Positions 1 to 10,245 of a stretch of DNA of 64,000 bases are shown in pieces; positions within the stretch are counted from its first letter, which is position 1, and each line of letters begins with the position of its first letter. The notes below the pieces were generated by a model. It saw only the letters and a list, made by a program, of their open reading frames with translations, made no database searches and had not been told where the DNA came from. The stretch lies in NCBI RefSeq assembly GCF_021117365.1, contig NZ_CP088262.1, forward strand, positions 124,001 to 188,000, given 5' to 3'. The position numbers were made by a program, and so were the translations under genes. The DNA comes from Nocardioides sp. cx-173 (GTDB lineage: Bacteria; Actinomycetota; Actinomycetes; Propionibacteriales; Nocardioidaceae).

Positions 1-731
1 AGACCGAGACCGACCACCTGCTGGGGCTGACCCAGGAGCAGGTCGTGCTCTACGAGGCGTTCGTCCGCGACTCGATGGAGCGCATCGAGCGCGCCGACGA
101 GGAGGCCCGCCGCGGACTGGTCCTGGCGCTGCTGACCGGGCTCAAGCAGATCTGCAACCACCCCGCCCACTTCCTCAAGCAGTCCACCGGCCGGCTCGCG
201 GGCCGCTCCGAGAAGCTCGAGCTGCTCGACGAGCTGCTCGGCACCGTCCTCGCCGAGGACGGCGCGGTGCTGGTCTTCACCCAGTACGTCGCCATGGCCC
301 GCCTGCTCGAGACCCACCTCGCCAAGGCCGGTGTGCCGCACCAGTTCCTGCACGGCGGCACCCCCGTGCGCGAGCGCGAGGCGATGGTCAAGCGGTTCCA
401 GGCCGGCGAGGTGCCGGTGTTCCTGCTCTCGCTCAAGGCCGGCGGCACCGGCCTCAACCTCACCCGCGCCGACCACGTCGTCCACGTCGACCGCTGGTGG
501 AACCCCGCGGTCGAGGAGCAGGCCACCGACCGGGCCTACCGCATCGGCCAGACCCGGCCGGTGCAGGTGCACCGGATGATCACGCAGGGCACCATCGAGG
601 AGAAGATCGCCGAGCTCCTGGCCCGCAAGCGCTCGCTGGCCGACTCCGTCCTCGGGCGGGGTGAGGCCGCGCTGACCGAGCTGGGCAACGACGAGCTCCG
701 CAACCTGGTCACCCTGCGCCGGCCGACGTGA
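1..731 (+). CDS. SNF2-family DNA helicase/ATPase, C-terminal part (5' truncated by the window)
   Basis: The reading frame is already open at base 3, so only about the last 242 residues are present. They form helicase lobe 2 of a SNF2/Swi2 ATPase: a LVFTQYVAM strand, the HGGT segment, SLKAGGTGLNLTRADHV (motif V) and the DRAYRIGQTRPVQVHRM block (motif VI) that is diagnostic of SNF2 proteins. SNF2 proteins translocate on duplex DNA and remodel protein-DNA complexes; the specific role here is unknown. A SWIM zinc-finger gene follows 7 bases later, a pairing common in actinobacteria, which suggests the two products act together in DNA repair or remodelling. The family call is secure and the cellular role is inferred. 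Confidence 0.95.
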   Translation, partial: TETDHLLGLTQEQVVLYEAFVRDSMERIERADEEARRGLVLALLTGLKQICNHPAHFLKQSTGRLAGRSEKLELLDELLGTVLAEDGAVLVFTQYVAMARLLETHLAKAGVPHQFLHGGTPVREREAMVKRFQAGEVPVFLLSLKAGGTGLNLTRADHVVHVDRWWNPAVEEQATDRAYRIGQTRPVQVHRMITQGTIEEKIAELLARKRSLADSVLGRGEAALTELGNDELRNLVTLRRPT

Positions 732-738
732 CGGCCCG

Positions 739-1449
739 GTGACGAGGATGGACACCGCCGACCGCCGTACCGTGCACGCCCGCCTGGCGCCCAGGCGGGG
801 CGCCGCCCGCGCCACGCGCTGGTGGGGCAAGGCATGGGTGCGCGCGGTCGAGGAGGCGGCCTACACCGAGACCGACCTGCGCGCCGGGCGTGCACTGGCG
901 CGCGCCGGCCGCGTCGGCGGCATCACCGTCGACGTCGGGGGCTTCGTCGCCAGCGTCGAGGACGACGGCAGCCTGGTCACGGCGTCCGGCACCGTCCCGG
1001 TCCTGGACCAGGCCGGACGCGACGCGCTGGTCGAGACCGTCGCCGCCGAGTCCGGTCGGGTGGCCGCGCTGCTGGCCGGCGACCTGCCCCACTCGCTGGT
1101 GGAGCACGCCGACCAGATGGGCGTCGAGCTGCTGCCGTACGGCGCCGAGCTGGCCACCACCTGCACCTGCGACTTCTGGGCCGACCCGTGCCCCCACGCC
1201 CTCGCCGTGCTCTACCAGCTCACCTGGCTCGTCGAGGCCGACCCGTTCGTCCTGCTCCACCTGCGTGGCCTGCCCCGCGAGCAGCTGCTGGCGGACCTGC
1301 ACGCCCGGACGGTCACGGCCTCGCCGGAGGAGGGCGCGGCCACAGGTCATGCCGACGACGTCGACACCGCCCTCGACGCCGCCGTCCGCGCGGCCCGGAT
1401 CCTCGAGCTCCTCGACGATCCGACCCGGGCGGTCGACCACCTCTTCTGA
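739..1449 (+). CDS. SWIM zinc-finger domain protein
   Basis: The 236-residue protein carries a SWIM-type zinc site around residue 140 (CTCDFWADPCPHALAVLY), matching the CxCx(n)CxH pattern. SWIM domains bind DNA or protein and often accompany SNF2 ATPases. The gene follows the SNF2 helicase by 7 bases in the same direction and is probably co-transcribed. A GTG at 739 and an ATG at 748 are both possible starts. The N-terminal RATRWWGKAW segment is typical of the actinobacterial family that pairs with SNF2. The biochemical function is not known. Confidence 0.88.
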   Translation: MTRMDTADRRTVHARLAPRRGAARATRWWGKAWVRAVEEAAYTETDLRAGRALARAGRVGGITVDVGGFVASVEDDGSLVTASGTVPVLDQAGRDALVETVAAESGRVAALLAGDLPHSLVEHADQMGVELLPYGAELATTCTCDFWADPCPHALAVLYQLTWLVEADPFVLLHLRGLPREQLLADLHARTVTASPEEGAATGHADDVDTALDAAVRAARILELLDDPTRAVDHLF

Positions 1450-1499
1450 GACCTAAAATGCCGCGACAGCAGGACCGGTGCGCAGGAAGGATCTCGGGG

Positions 1500-2849
1500 A
1501 TGCTCACTGCCCTGGCGCGCCACGCCCGCCCACCCTCGCCCCTGGCGGGCCGGCTGGCCGGACAGTCGCTGCTCTTCGCGCTCGGCGACGGCACGTTCAT
1601 GACCGGCTCGGCGGTGTTCTTCACCCAGATCGTGGGGCTCTCCGCGGCGCAGGTCGGGCTCGGACTCACCATCGCCGGGGCCGCCGCCTTCCTCTCCGCG
1701 CTGCCGATGGGCAAGCTCGTGGACCGCTTCGGGCCGAAGCGGATGTGGGCCGTCAGTGCCGTGGGACAGGCGGCGATGTTCTCCGTGTGGCCGTTCATCA
1801 CCGACTTCAAGGGCTACGTCCTGATGGCCGTCGGCATGGAGGTCATCGGCTCCCTCGGCGGCGCCGCGCACGGCGCGTACACGATCGACGTACTGCCGCC
1901 GGGCGAGCGCGTGCGGTCGCGCGCCTACATGTACTCCGCGCTCAACGTCGGCTTCACCCTCGGCTCGCTGCTCGGCGGCATCGCCCTGGCCTTCCACTCC
2001 AACACCGTCCTGCACGCGCTGCCGTGGTTCACCGCGGCGGTCTTCCTGGTCAACGCGGCGGCGATCCTCCGGCTGCCGCGGGCGCCGCACGACCTGCGCA
2101 CCGCCGAGGACCGGAAGGTGCGGATCCCCGGGCCGGGGCCATTGCGCAATCCCGGCTGGCTGCTCACCAGCTTCTTCGGCGGCGTCTTCTGGACCAACCA
2201 GGTGCTGCTCAACATCGTGATCCCGCTGTGGCTGATCGAGCAGACCGACGCCCCCCGGGTGCTGCTGGCCTTCCTGTTCGGGACCAACACGGTGATGTGC
2301 ATCTTCCTGCCCATGGCCGCCTCGCGAGGCGTGCGCGACGTCCCGACCGCGCTCAAGGCGGTCCGGCTCTCCTCGACGTTCTTCGTGATCTCGTGCCTGA
2401 TCACCCTCGCGACCCACGACACCGTCGGCTGGACCACGATCGCGCTGGTGTGGCTCGGCCACGTCACCGTGACCGGGGCCGAGCTCTACCTCTCCGCGGC
2501 CAGCTGGTCCTTCGAGGCCGAGCTGATGGACCCGCGCCAGCGCGGCGCCTACCAGGGAGCCCAAGAGCTCAGCAGCACGTTGGGACGGGTGTGGGCGCCG
2601 GCGGTCTACACCTTCCTCGCCATGAACTGGGGGGCCGGCGGCTGGCTGGTCATCGCCGGGATCATCCTGGTGGCCACCGTCGGCATCCACCCCTCGACCC
2701 GGATGGCGCAGCGCTTCCTCGAGCGGCACGTCCCCGCCGACGTACTCGCCTCCGCCCGTGCCTCGGCGCCGGAGGCCGAGGAGGGCGCCGCCATCGGACC
2801 CCCCTCGCTCATCGACGCCGAGCCGCCCGCCGTCGGCCCGGCCCCCTGA
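1500..2849 (+). CDS. MFS transporter
   Basis: This 449-residue polytopic membrane protein has about 12 hydrophobic segments and an MFS motif A-like loop between helices 2 and 3 (GKLVDRFGPKRMW). The major facilitator superfamily moves small solutes with proton or ion coupling; the substrate cannot be read from the sequence. ATG 1500 is preferred because AGGAAGG lies about 10 bases upstream; an in-frame ATG at 1458 would add 14 polar residues. The C-terminal 45 residues are an acidic, proline-rich cytoplasmic tail. It is followed by a convergent TetR gene, so nothing local identifies the cargo. Confidence 0.87.
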   Translation: MLTALARHARPPSPLAGRLAGQSLLFALGDGTFMTGSAVFFTQIVGLSAAQVGLGLTIAGAAAFLSALPMGKLVDRFGPKRMWAVSAVGQAAMFSVWPFITDFKGYVLMAVGMEVIGSLGGAAHGAYTIDVLPPGERVRSRAYMYSALNVGFTLGSLLGGIALAFHSNTVLHALPWFTAAVFLVNAAAILRLPRAPHDLRTAEDRKVRIPGPGPLRNPGWLLTSFFGGVFWTNQVLLNIVIPLWLIEQTDAPRVLLAFLFGTNTVMCIFLPMAASRGVRDVPTALKAVRLSSTFFVISCLITLATHDTVGWTTIALVWLGHVTVTGAELYLSAASWSFEAELMDPRQRGAYQGAQELSSTLGRVWAPAVYTFLAMNWGAGGWLVIAGIILVATVGIHPSTRMAQRFLERHVPADVLASARASAPEAEEGAAIGPPSLIDAEPPAVGPAP

Positions 2850-2886
2850 TCCCCGGGCGCGACAGCCGGGGGCGTCAGCAGGCGCG

Positions 2887-3456
2887 TCAGCCGGGGGGCA
2901 GCAGGGCGCGCAGTGCCATCTCGATCAGCAGGTCATGCAGCGACGGGTCGGGCAGGGCCCCGGTGCGGGGGGTGGAGTTGATCAGCCCGAAGGCCGCGTG
3001 CGCCATCGCCCGGGCAGTGGTCAGGTCGAGGTCGCGGTGCAGCAGGCGCAGCTGGTCGGCCCACAGGTCGACGTACGCGCGCTGCAGGTCGCGGACCCGC
3101 GCCCGCGCGTCGGCCGGCAGCGACTCCCAGTCGCGGTCCTGGACGATGATCAGCGCGCGGTGGTGCAGCGCGAAGTCGACGTGCCAGTCGACGAGACCGC
3201 GCAGCGCGTCCTGCGGGCCGTCCGCCGCCTCCACCCGGGCCCGTCCGACGTCCAGCAGCCGCACGCTGATGTCGACCAGCATCTCGGCCAGCACGGCGTC
3301 CTTGGACGCGAAGTGCTTGTAGAGCGCCGGCCCCGAGATCCCGCAGGCCGAGCCGAGGTCGGCGACCGAGACGCCGTGGAACCCCCGCGCCGCGAACAGG
3401 TCCGCCGCCGTCGCCAGGATCTGCTCCCGCCGCGTCGGCGCCTCCTCCCTGGCCAC
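2887..3456 (-). CDS. TetR/AcrR-family transcriptional regulator, probably controlling the divergent acyl-CoA carboxylase operon
   Basis: The 189-residue protein has an N-terminal TetR helix-turn-helix (RREQILATAADLFAARGF, then ISGPALYKHFASKDAVL) followed by a helical ligand-binding domain. It is transcribed divergently from the methylcrotonyl-CoA carboxylase operon, and the 169-base gap carries four palindromic sites, the usual layout for a self-regulated TetR repressor that also controls its neighbour. By analogy with regulators of branched-chain acyl-CoA catabolism, an acyl-CoA ligand is plausible but is inference. The start is GTG at 3456. Confidence 0.9.
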   Translation of the reverse strand: MAREEAPTRREQILATAADLFAARGFHGVSVADLGSACGISGPALYKHFASKDAVLAEMLVDISVRLLDVGRARVEAADGPQDALRGLVDWHVDFALHHRALIIVQDRDWESLPADARARVRDLQRAYVDLWADQLRLLHRDLDLTTARAMAHAAFGLINSTPRTGALPDPSLHDLLIEMALRALLPPG

Positions 3457-3464
3457 CCGACGAG

Positions 3465-3480
3465 GTTAGCGGTCGTTCAC
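3465..3480. promoter_or_regulatory. Palindromic operator, copy adjacent to the TetR start
   Basis: The 16-mer GTTAGCGGTCGTTCAC lies 8 bases upstream of the TetR GTG start. Its reverse complement matches the 16-mer at 3602-3617 at 13 of 16 positions. That twin sits at the same distance from the divergent carboxylase gene. A TetR dimer site is the simplest reading. Confidence 0.6.
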
Positions 3481-3498
3481 GGCGGCGGCGTTGCGGAA

Positions 3499-3516
3499 CT
3501 TGTAACTCACTGTTAC
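3499..3516. promoter_or_regulatory. Palindromic site of the GTAAC-N5-GTTAC type, left copy
   Basis: The sequence CTTGTAACTCACTGTTAC contains the 15-bp palindrome GTAAC-TCACT-GTTAC. It is the inverted counterpart, 17 of 18 bases, of the site at 3555-3572. Both lie in the middle of the divergent promoter region, so this is probably an operator for the local TetR protein or for a second regulator. Confidence 0.55.
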
Positions 3517-3554
3517 GACCTCTGTCATGCCCTTACAAGGGTGCGGTGGATGCA

Positions 3555-3572
3555 GTAACGGTGAGTTACAAG
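3555..3572. promoter_or_regulatory. Palindromic site of the GTAAC-N5-GTTAC type, right copy
   Basis: The sequence GTAACGGTGAGTTACAAG contains GTAAC-GGTGA-GTTAC and is the inverted mate of 3499-3516, with one mismatch in 18. The two centres are 56 bases apart, between the TetR gene and the carboxylase operon. Confidence 0.55.
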
Positions 3573-3601
3573 CTGCCTGACGCCCACCCGTGGACGCGCA
3601 G

Positions 3602-3617
3602 GTTAATGATCGCTAAC
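3602..3617. promoter_or_regulatory. Palindromic operator, copy adjacent to the carboxylase start
   Basis: GTTAATGATCGCTAAC is an imperfect palindrome (GTTA...TAAC) ending 8 bases before the GTG start at 3626. It resembles the reverse complement of the 3465-3480 site. Bound protein here would block translation-proximal transcription of the operon. Confidence 0.6.
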
Positions 3618-3625
3618 CTGGACCG

Positions 3626-5149
3626 GTGACCACGGACCTGAGAGACCTCGTCGCGGACCTCCGCGAGCGGCTCGCGACCGCCCGGCTGGGTGGCAGCGAG
3701 TCGGCGCGTGCCAAGCACACCGGGCGCGGCAAGCTGCTGGTGCGCGACCGAGTGGATGCGCTGCTCGACCCCGGGAGCCCGTTCCTCGAGCTCAGCCCGC
3801 TCGCCGCGACCGGGATGTACGACGACGCCGTCCCCAGCGCCGGCATCGTGACCGGCATCGGCCGGGTCAGCGGGCGCGAGTGCGTGATCGTGGCCAACGA
3901 CGCGACGGTCAAGGGCGGTACCTACTACCCGATCACGGTCAAGAAGCACCTGCGCGCGCAGGCCGTCGCGTCCGACAACCGGCTGCCCTGCCTGTACCTG
4001 GTCGACTCCGGGGGCGCGTTCCTGCCGATGCAGGACGAGGTGTTCCCCGACCGCGAGCACTTCGGCCGGATCTTCTTCAACCAGGCCAACCTCTCGGCGC
4101 GCGGCATTCCGCAGATCGCCAGCGTCATGGGGTCGTGCACCGCCGGCGGCGCCTACGTCCCGGCGATGTCCGACGAGAGCGTCATCGTCAGGAACCAGGG
4201 CACGATCTTCCTCGGCGGCCCGCCGCTGGTGAAGGCCGCGACCGGGGAGGTCGTGACGGCCGAGGACCTCGGCGGCGGCGACGTCCACGCCCGCACCTCG
4301 GGGGTCGTCGACCACCTTGCCGACGACGACCGGCACGCGCTCGCGATCGTGCGCGGCATCGTCGACACCTTCGAGCGCCCCCGGACCTCCTCGATCCAGG
4401 TCCACGACGTCGAGGAGCCGGCCGAGGACCCCGCGACGCTCTACGACGTCGTCCCCGCCGACACCCGCACGCCGTACGACGTGCGCGAGGTGATCCGCCG
4501 CGTGGTCGACGGCAGCCGGCTGCACGAGTTCAAGAAGCTCTACGGCGAGACCCTCGTCTGCGGGTTCGCCCGGATCTGGGGGATGCCGGTCGGGATCGTG
4601 GCCAACAACGGCATCCTCTTCAGCGAGTCGGCGCTCAAGGGCGCGCACTTCATCGAGCTGTGCAACCAGCGCGGGATCCCGCTGGTCTTCCTGCAGAACA
4701 TCACCGGCTTCATGGTCGGTCGCGAGTACGAGAACAAGGGCATCGCCCGCGACGGCGCCAAGCTCGTCACCGCGGTCGCCTGCAGCGTCGTGCCGAAGTT
4801 CACCGTGGTCATCGGCGGCTCGTTCGGCGCCGGCAACTACGGGATGTGCGGGCGCGCCTACGACCCGCGCTTCTTGTGGATGTGGCCGAACGCGCGGATC
4901 TCGGTGATGGGCGGCGAGCAGGCCGCCTCGGTCCTCGCGACCGTCGCCGGGCGACCGGACGACGAGGACTTCAAGGCCCCGATCCGCGACCAGTACGAGA
5001 CCCAGGGCTCGCCGTACTACTCCACCGCCCGGCTCTGGGACGACGGGATCATCGACCCAGCCGAGACCCGCCGGGTCCTCGGCATGGGCCTCGCGGCGGC
5101 CGCCAACGCGCCGGTCCCCGAGCCCTCCTACGGCGTCTGGAGGATGTGA
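3626..5149 (+). CDS. Acyl-CoA carboxylase carboxyltransferase (beta) subunit, probable methylcrotonyl-CoA carboxylase
   Basis: This 507-residue protein is a biotin-dependent carboxyltransferase of the crotonase fold. It transfers the carboxyl group from carboxybiotin to an acyl-CoA, here probably 3-methylcrotonyl-CoA in leucine degradation. The two glycine-rich oxyanion-hole segments are visible: [13 protein letters not shown] near residue 175 and [16 protein letters not shown] near residue 400. Conserved [13 protein letters not shown] and [13 protein letters not shown] blocks match the MCC-beta type better than propionyl-CoA carboxylase. A GTG start at 3626 fits the family N-terminus. The biotin subunit and HMG-CoA lyase follow, which supports the leucine/isovalerate pathway assignment. 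Confidence 0.92.
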   Translation: MTTDLRDLVADLRERLATARLGGSESARAKHTGRGKLLVRDRVDALLDPGSPFLELSPLAATGMYDDAVPSAGIVTGIGRVSGRECVIVANDATVKGGTYYPITVKKHLRAQAVASDNRLPCLYLVDSGGAFLPMQDEVFPDREHFGRIFFNQANLSARGIPQIASVMGSCTAGGAYVPAMSDESVIVRNQGTIFLGGPPLVKAATGEVVTAEDLGGGDVHARTSGVVDHLADDDRHALAIVRGIVDTFERPRTSSIQVHDVEEPAEDPATLYDVVPADTRTPYDVREVIRRVVDGSRLHEFKKLYGETLVCGFARIWGMPVGIVANNGILFSESALKGAHFIELCNQRGIPLVFLQNITGFMVGREYENKGIARDGAKLVTAVACSVVPKFTVVIGGSFGAGNYGMCGRAYDPRFLWMWPNARISVMGGEQAASVLATVAGRPDDEDFKAPIRDQYETQGSPYYSTARLWDDGIIDPAETRRVLGMGLAAAANAPVPEPSYGVWRM

Positions 5150-5250
5150 GGCTCGCGCGTGGGCGAGACCAGGTTGAGCAAGCCCTGCGACCGAGGGACG
5201 AGGTCGCATCGGGCGCGTCGAAACCACAGTGACCTGACCAAGGAGATTTG

Positions 5251-7118
<1,868 letters not shown>

Positions 7119-7122
<4 letters not shown>

Positions 7123-8036
7123 CGCTGCCCGACCGGGTCACCATCTACGAGGTCGGGCCCCGCGACGGCCTGCAGAACGAGTCGGCGCTCGTGCCCACCG
7201 ACGTCAAGGCGCAGTTCGTACGCCGCCTGGTGGCCGCCGGCCTGCCGGTCGTCGAGGCGACGAGCTTCGTCCACCCCCGATGGGTCCCCCAGCTGGCCGA
7301 CGCCGCGGACCTGATGGAGCTCCTGGGCGAGGAGGGCCGCGACCACCCGGTGCTCGTGCCCAACGAGCGCGGCCTGGACCGCGCGCTCGAGCTCGGGGTA
7401 CGCCACATCGCGATCTTCGGCTCGGCGACCGAGACGTTTGCGCAGAAGAACCTCAACCGCAGCCTGGACGAGCAGTTCGCGATGTTCGAGCCGACCGTGC
7501 GCCGCGCCCGCGACGCCGGGCTCGACGTCCGCGCCTACGTGTCGATGTGCTTCGGCGACCCCTGGGAGGGGTCGGTGCCGGTCGAGCAGGTCGTGGGGGT
7601 CGGCAAGCGGCTCTTCGACCTCGGCGCCAGCCAGCTCAGCCTCGGCGACACGATCGGCGTCGGCACCGCCAACCAGGTCACCGCCCTGGTCGAGGCGTTC
7701 GTGGCCGCCGGCATGACCACCGACCAGCTCGCCCTGCACTTCCATGACACCTACGGCCAGGCCCTCGCCAACGCCTACGCGGGGCTGCAGGCCGGCATCA
7801 CCACCTACGACGCCAGCGCGGGCGGCCTGGGCGGCTGCCCGTACGCCAAGAGCGCTACCGGCAATCTGGCCACCGAGGACCTGGTGTGGCTGCTCACCGG
7901 CCTCGGCATCGACCATGGAGTCGACCTGGACAGCCTGGTCGCCACCAGTGCGTGGATGGCCCGTCAGCTCGGGCGGCCCAGCCCCTCGGCCGTGGTGCGG
8001 GCGCTGTCGCCGGGTGCGGCACAATCATCAGAGTGA
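7119..8036 (+). CDS. Hydroxymethylglutaryl-CoA lyase
   Basis: This 305-residue TIM-barrel enzyme cleaves 3-hydroxy-3-methylglutaryl-CoA to acetyl-CoA and acetoacetate, the last step of leucine degradation. The N-terminal EVGPRDGLQNE motif and the late GGLGGCPYAKSATGN loop, with the catalytic cysteine, are both present, and so is the metal-binding HFHDTYG segment. A GTGA overlap couples it to the alpha subunit upstream, and a second GTGA overlap couples it to a sulfotransferase-like gene downstream. Isovaleryl-CoA dehydrogenase and methylglutaconyl-CoA hydratase are not in this window. Confidence 0.95.
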
Positions 8037-9124
8037 CTGCGACCAGACGCGTCTTCCTGCACGTCGGTGCGCCCAAGACCGGCACGACGTACGTCCAGAA
8101 CCGCCTCATGCTCAACGCGCGCTCGCTCGCCGAGCACGACGTGCACTTCCCGGCGCGCATGCCCCGCGTCGACGCCTCGCTGTTCCACTTCCGCGCCGCG
8201 CTCGACCTGCTCGACCAGGACTGGGGTGGGCCTCCGGGCCACGCCAAGGGCAACTGGGACGCGCTCGTACGACGGGTCCGTCGCCGCAGCGGCACGGTCG
8301 TCATCAGCCACGAGATCCTGGCGCCCGCGCCGGTCGACGCCATCCGGCGGGCCAAGCGCGACCTGGCCGGGTCCGAGATCCACATCGTCTACAGCGCCAG
8401 GGACCTGGCCCGCCAGATCCCGGCCGCGTGGCAGGAGTCGGTGAAGCAGGGCCGCAAGTGGACCTACCGCCGCTACCTGGACCGCATCGAGCACGGGAAG
8501 CCGTGGTTCTACCGCGCCTTCGACCTGCCGAACGTGCTGAGCGCCTGGGGTGCGGGCCTGGACCCCGCACACGTCCACATCGTGACCGTGCCGCCGTCGG
8601 GAGCGCCCGCCGACGAGCTCTGGCTGCGCTTCTGCCGGGTGCTGGGCATCGACCCGGCGTGGACGCCGGAGGACAGCGACCGGGTCAACGAGTCCCTCGG
8701 GGTCGCCGAGACCCAGGTCATCCGCCAGCTCAACCGGCGCATGGACCGGGCGACCCGGCGCGAGTCGACGTTCGACGAGCTCATCCGCGAGATGCTGGCG
8801 CAGAACGAGCTGGTCGGCCGCATCTCGCCGTCGGTGCGGATGCCGCCGCGGCTGCTGCCCTGGGCCCAGGACGAGACCGGGCGCTGGGTGGAGTGGATCG
8901 AGCAGAGCGGCGTCGACGTCGTCGGCGACGTCGCCGACCTGACCCCGCTGCCCCTGGGCGAGGACGAGACGTTCGTCGACCCCGACAAGGTCTCGGTCAA
9001 GCAGCAGCTGCGGGTCTCGATGGACGCGCTCGCGGCCATGACTCGCGAGGCCGCCCGGCGGCGCGACCCGGACCAGGCGCTGCTGCGCAAGGTCCGCAAC
9101 CAGGCGAAGCGGATCCGCGAGTAG
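8033..9124 (+). CDS. Sulfotransferase-family protein, first paralogue
   Basis: The 363-residue protein starts with a strand and loop, HVGAPKTGTTYVQ (residues 10-22), that matches the 5'-PSB loop with which sulfotransferases bind the PAPS cofactor. Later conserved blocks such as VVISHEILAPAP, YSARDLARQIPAAWQE and VPPSGAPADELW recur in the paralogue at 10242. The acceptor is unknown; actinobacterial relatives may act on glycolipids or polysaccharides. GTG 8033 overlaps the HMG-CoA lyase stop, so it is translationally coupled to the catabolic operon. The C-terminus is basic and helical. The family call is good; the reaction is inferred. Confidence 0.75.
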   Translation: MTATRRVFLHVGAPKTGTTYVQNRLMLNARSLAEHDVHFPARMPRVDASLFHFRAALDLLDQDWGGPPGHAKGNWDALVRRVRRRSGTVVISHEILAPAPVDAIRRAKRDLAGSEIHIVYSARDLARQIPAAWQESVKQGRKWTYRRYLDRIEHGKPWFYRAFDLPNVLSAWGAGLDPAHVHIVTVPPSGAPADELWLRFCRVLGIDPAWTPEDSDRVNESLGVAETQVIRQLNRRMDRATRRESTFDELIREMLAQNELVGRISPSVRMPPRLLPWAQDETGRWVEWIEQSGVDVVGDVADLTPLPLGEDETFVDPDKVSVKQQLRVSMDALAAMTREAARRRDPDQALLRKVRNQAKRIRE

Positions 9125-10245
9125 TGGACGGCGTCGACGGACACCGCCGCGCGTGGGGCTGGGTCGCCCACCTGCGCGGCGGCGGCACCACCCCCTGGTC
9201 GGGCTGGGCAGGGCAGGGCGAGCGCCGCGGCGCCTACCTGCCCGGCGCCCAGCAGCTGGAGCTGCTGCGCCGGCTCAACCTGGCCGGCTCGCCCGGGCCC
9301 GAGCTGGTCGAGCGGGTGCTCGCGGCCAGCGCCCCGGGGCGGGGCAGCCCCGACCTGGAGCTGCTCGGTGCCGACGGCGGCTCCGCCTTCGGTCCTCGCC
9401 CGGTCGACCCGGCCGCGCTGCCCGACGCCGAGCTGACCCGGGTGGCGAGCAGTCTGCTCGCCGACGACCTGGTGGCCGCGGGCACTCCGCCGCGGCGCTC
9501 GCCGGCCTTCGTGCGGCCGTGGCGCATCCGCTACCGCCTCGTCGGCGACCCGTGGCTGGCCGATCCGGTGCGCGACGCCCTGATCGCGCGCGGCCGCCCG
9601 CCCGGGGGACGCGGCAGCACGATCCTCGTCCTCGGCACCGACCTGGCCACGATGCTCACCGACGCCTGGACTTCCCGCGCCTTCGACGACGGTGGCCCGG
9701 CGTGGCGGGAGTGGCTGGACCCGCTGGCCGCCGCTCGCGGGCTGCCCCGGCGGGTCGACCTGGAGCGCGCCGCCGCCACCTGGACCGAGCGCGTCGGCGC
9801 CGCGCGCGTCGGCATCGTCGTCGACCCCGCCCGGCTGCCCCGCCTGGTCGGCCTACGACGCCCGCTGCCGGCCGCGCCCCGTCCGCCCGCCGACGCCGTC
9901 GACCTCGCCCGGCGCGTCGCCGCGGTCCTCGGCATCCTGGTCCTCCCGCCTCGCCGGGCCGAGCTGCTGCGCCACACGCTGCTGCCGCGGCTGCTCGACG
10001 CGCCCGGCCGCCCGCTCGCCGTACCGGCCGAGCACGCCGACTGGGTCGTGGAGCGGGCCACCCGCCTGCGCGACGTGCTGTTGCGCGCTGGCTACGCTGT
10101 CCACGGGGACCCGGATCTGCTCGTGCCACGCCGTGCGGACCTCACGGCGGCGGGTGCTGAGCCGACCGAGGCGGGAGTGCTGGGTCTCGCGGTCCGGCTG
10201 CTGCTCGGCTGGGACCGGCCGGCGGACAGGGAGGAGCAACGATGA
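9124..10245 (+). CDS. Protein of unknown function between two sulfotransferase-like genes
   Basis: This is a 373-residue soluble protein rich in Arg, Leu and Pro, with no membrane segment or signal peptide. I do not recognise a family. Visible features are an N-terminal WGWVAHLRGGGTTPWSGW segment with a QQLELLRRLN helix, and a central hydrophobic strand followed by DLATMLTDAW that could be part of an alpha/beta fold. GTG 9124 overlaps the stop of the preceding sulfotransferase (TAGTG), and its own TGA overlaps the ATG of the next one, so all three are tightly coupled. Such coupling suggests a shared pathway or complex, for example acceptor handling for the sulfotransferases, but that is inference. 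Confidence 0.7.
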   Translation: MDGVDGHRRAWGWVAHLRGGGTTPWSGWAGQGERRGAYLPGAQQLELLRRLNLAGSPGPELVERVLAASAPGRGSPDLELLGADGGSAFGPRPVDPAALPDAELTRVASSLLADDLVAAGTPPRRSPAFVRPWRIRYRLVGDPWLADPVRDALIARGRPPGGRGSTILVLGTDLATMLTDAWTSRAFDDGGPAWREWLDPLAAARGLPRRVDLERAAATWTERVGAARVGIVVDPARLPRLVGLRRPLPAAPRPPADAVDLARRVAAVLGILVLPPRRAELLRHTLLPRLLDAPGRPLAVPAEHADWVVERATRLRDVLLRAGYAVHGDPDLLVPRRADLTAAGAEPTEAGVLGLAVRLLLGWDRPADREEQR

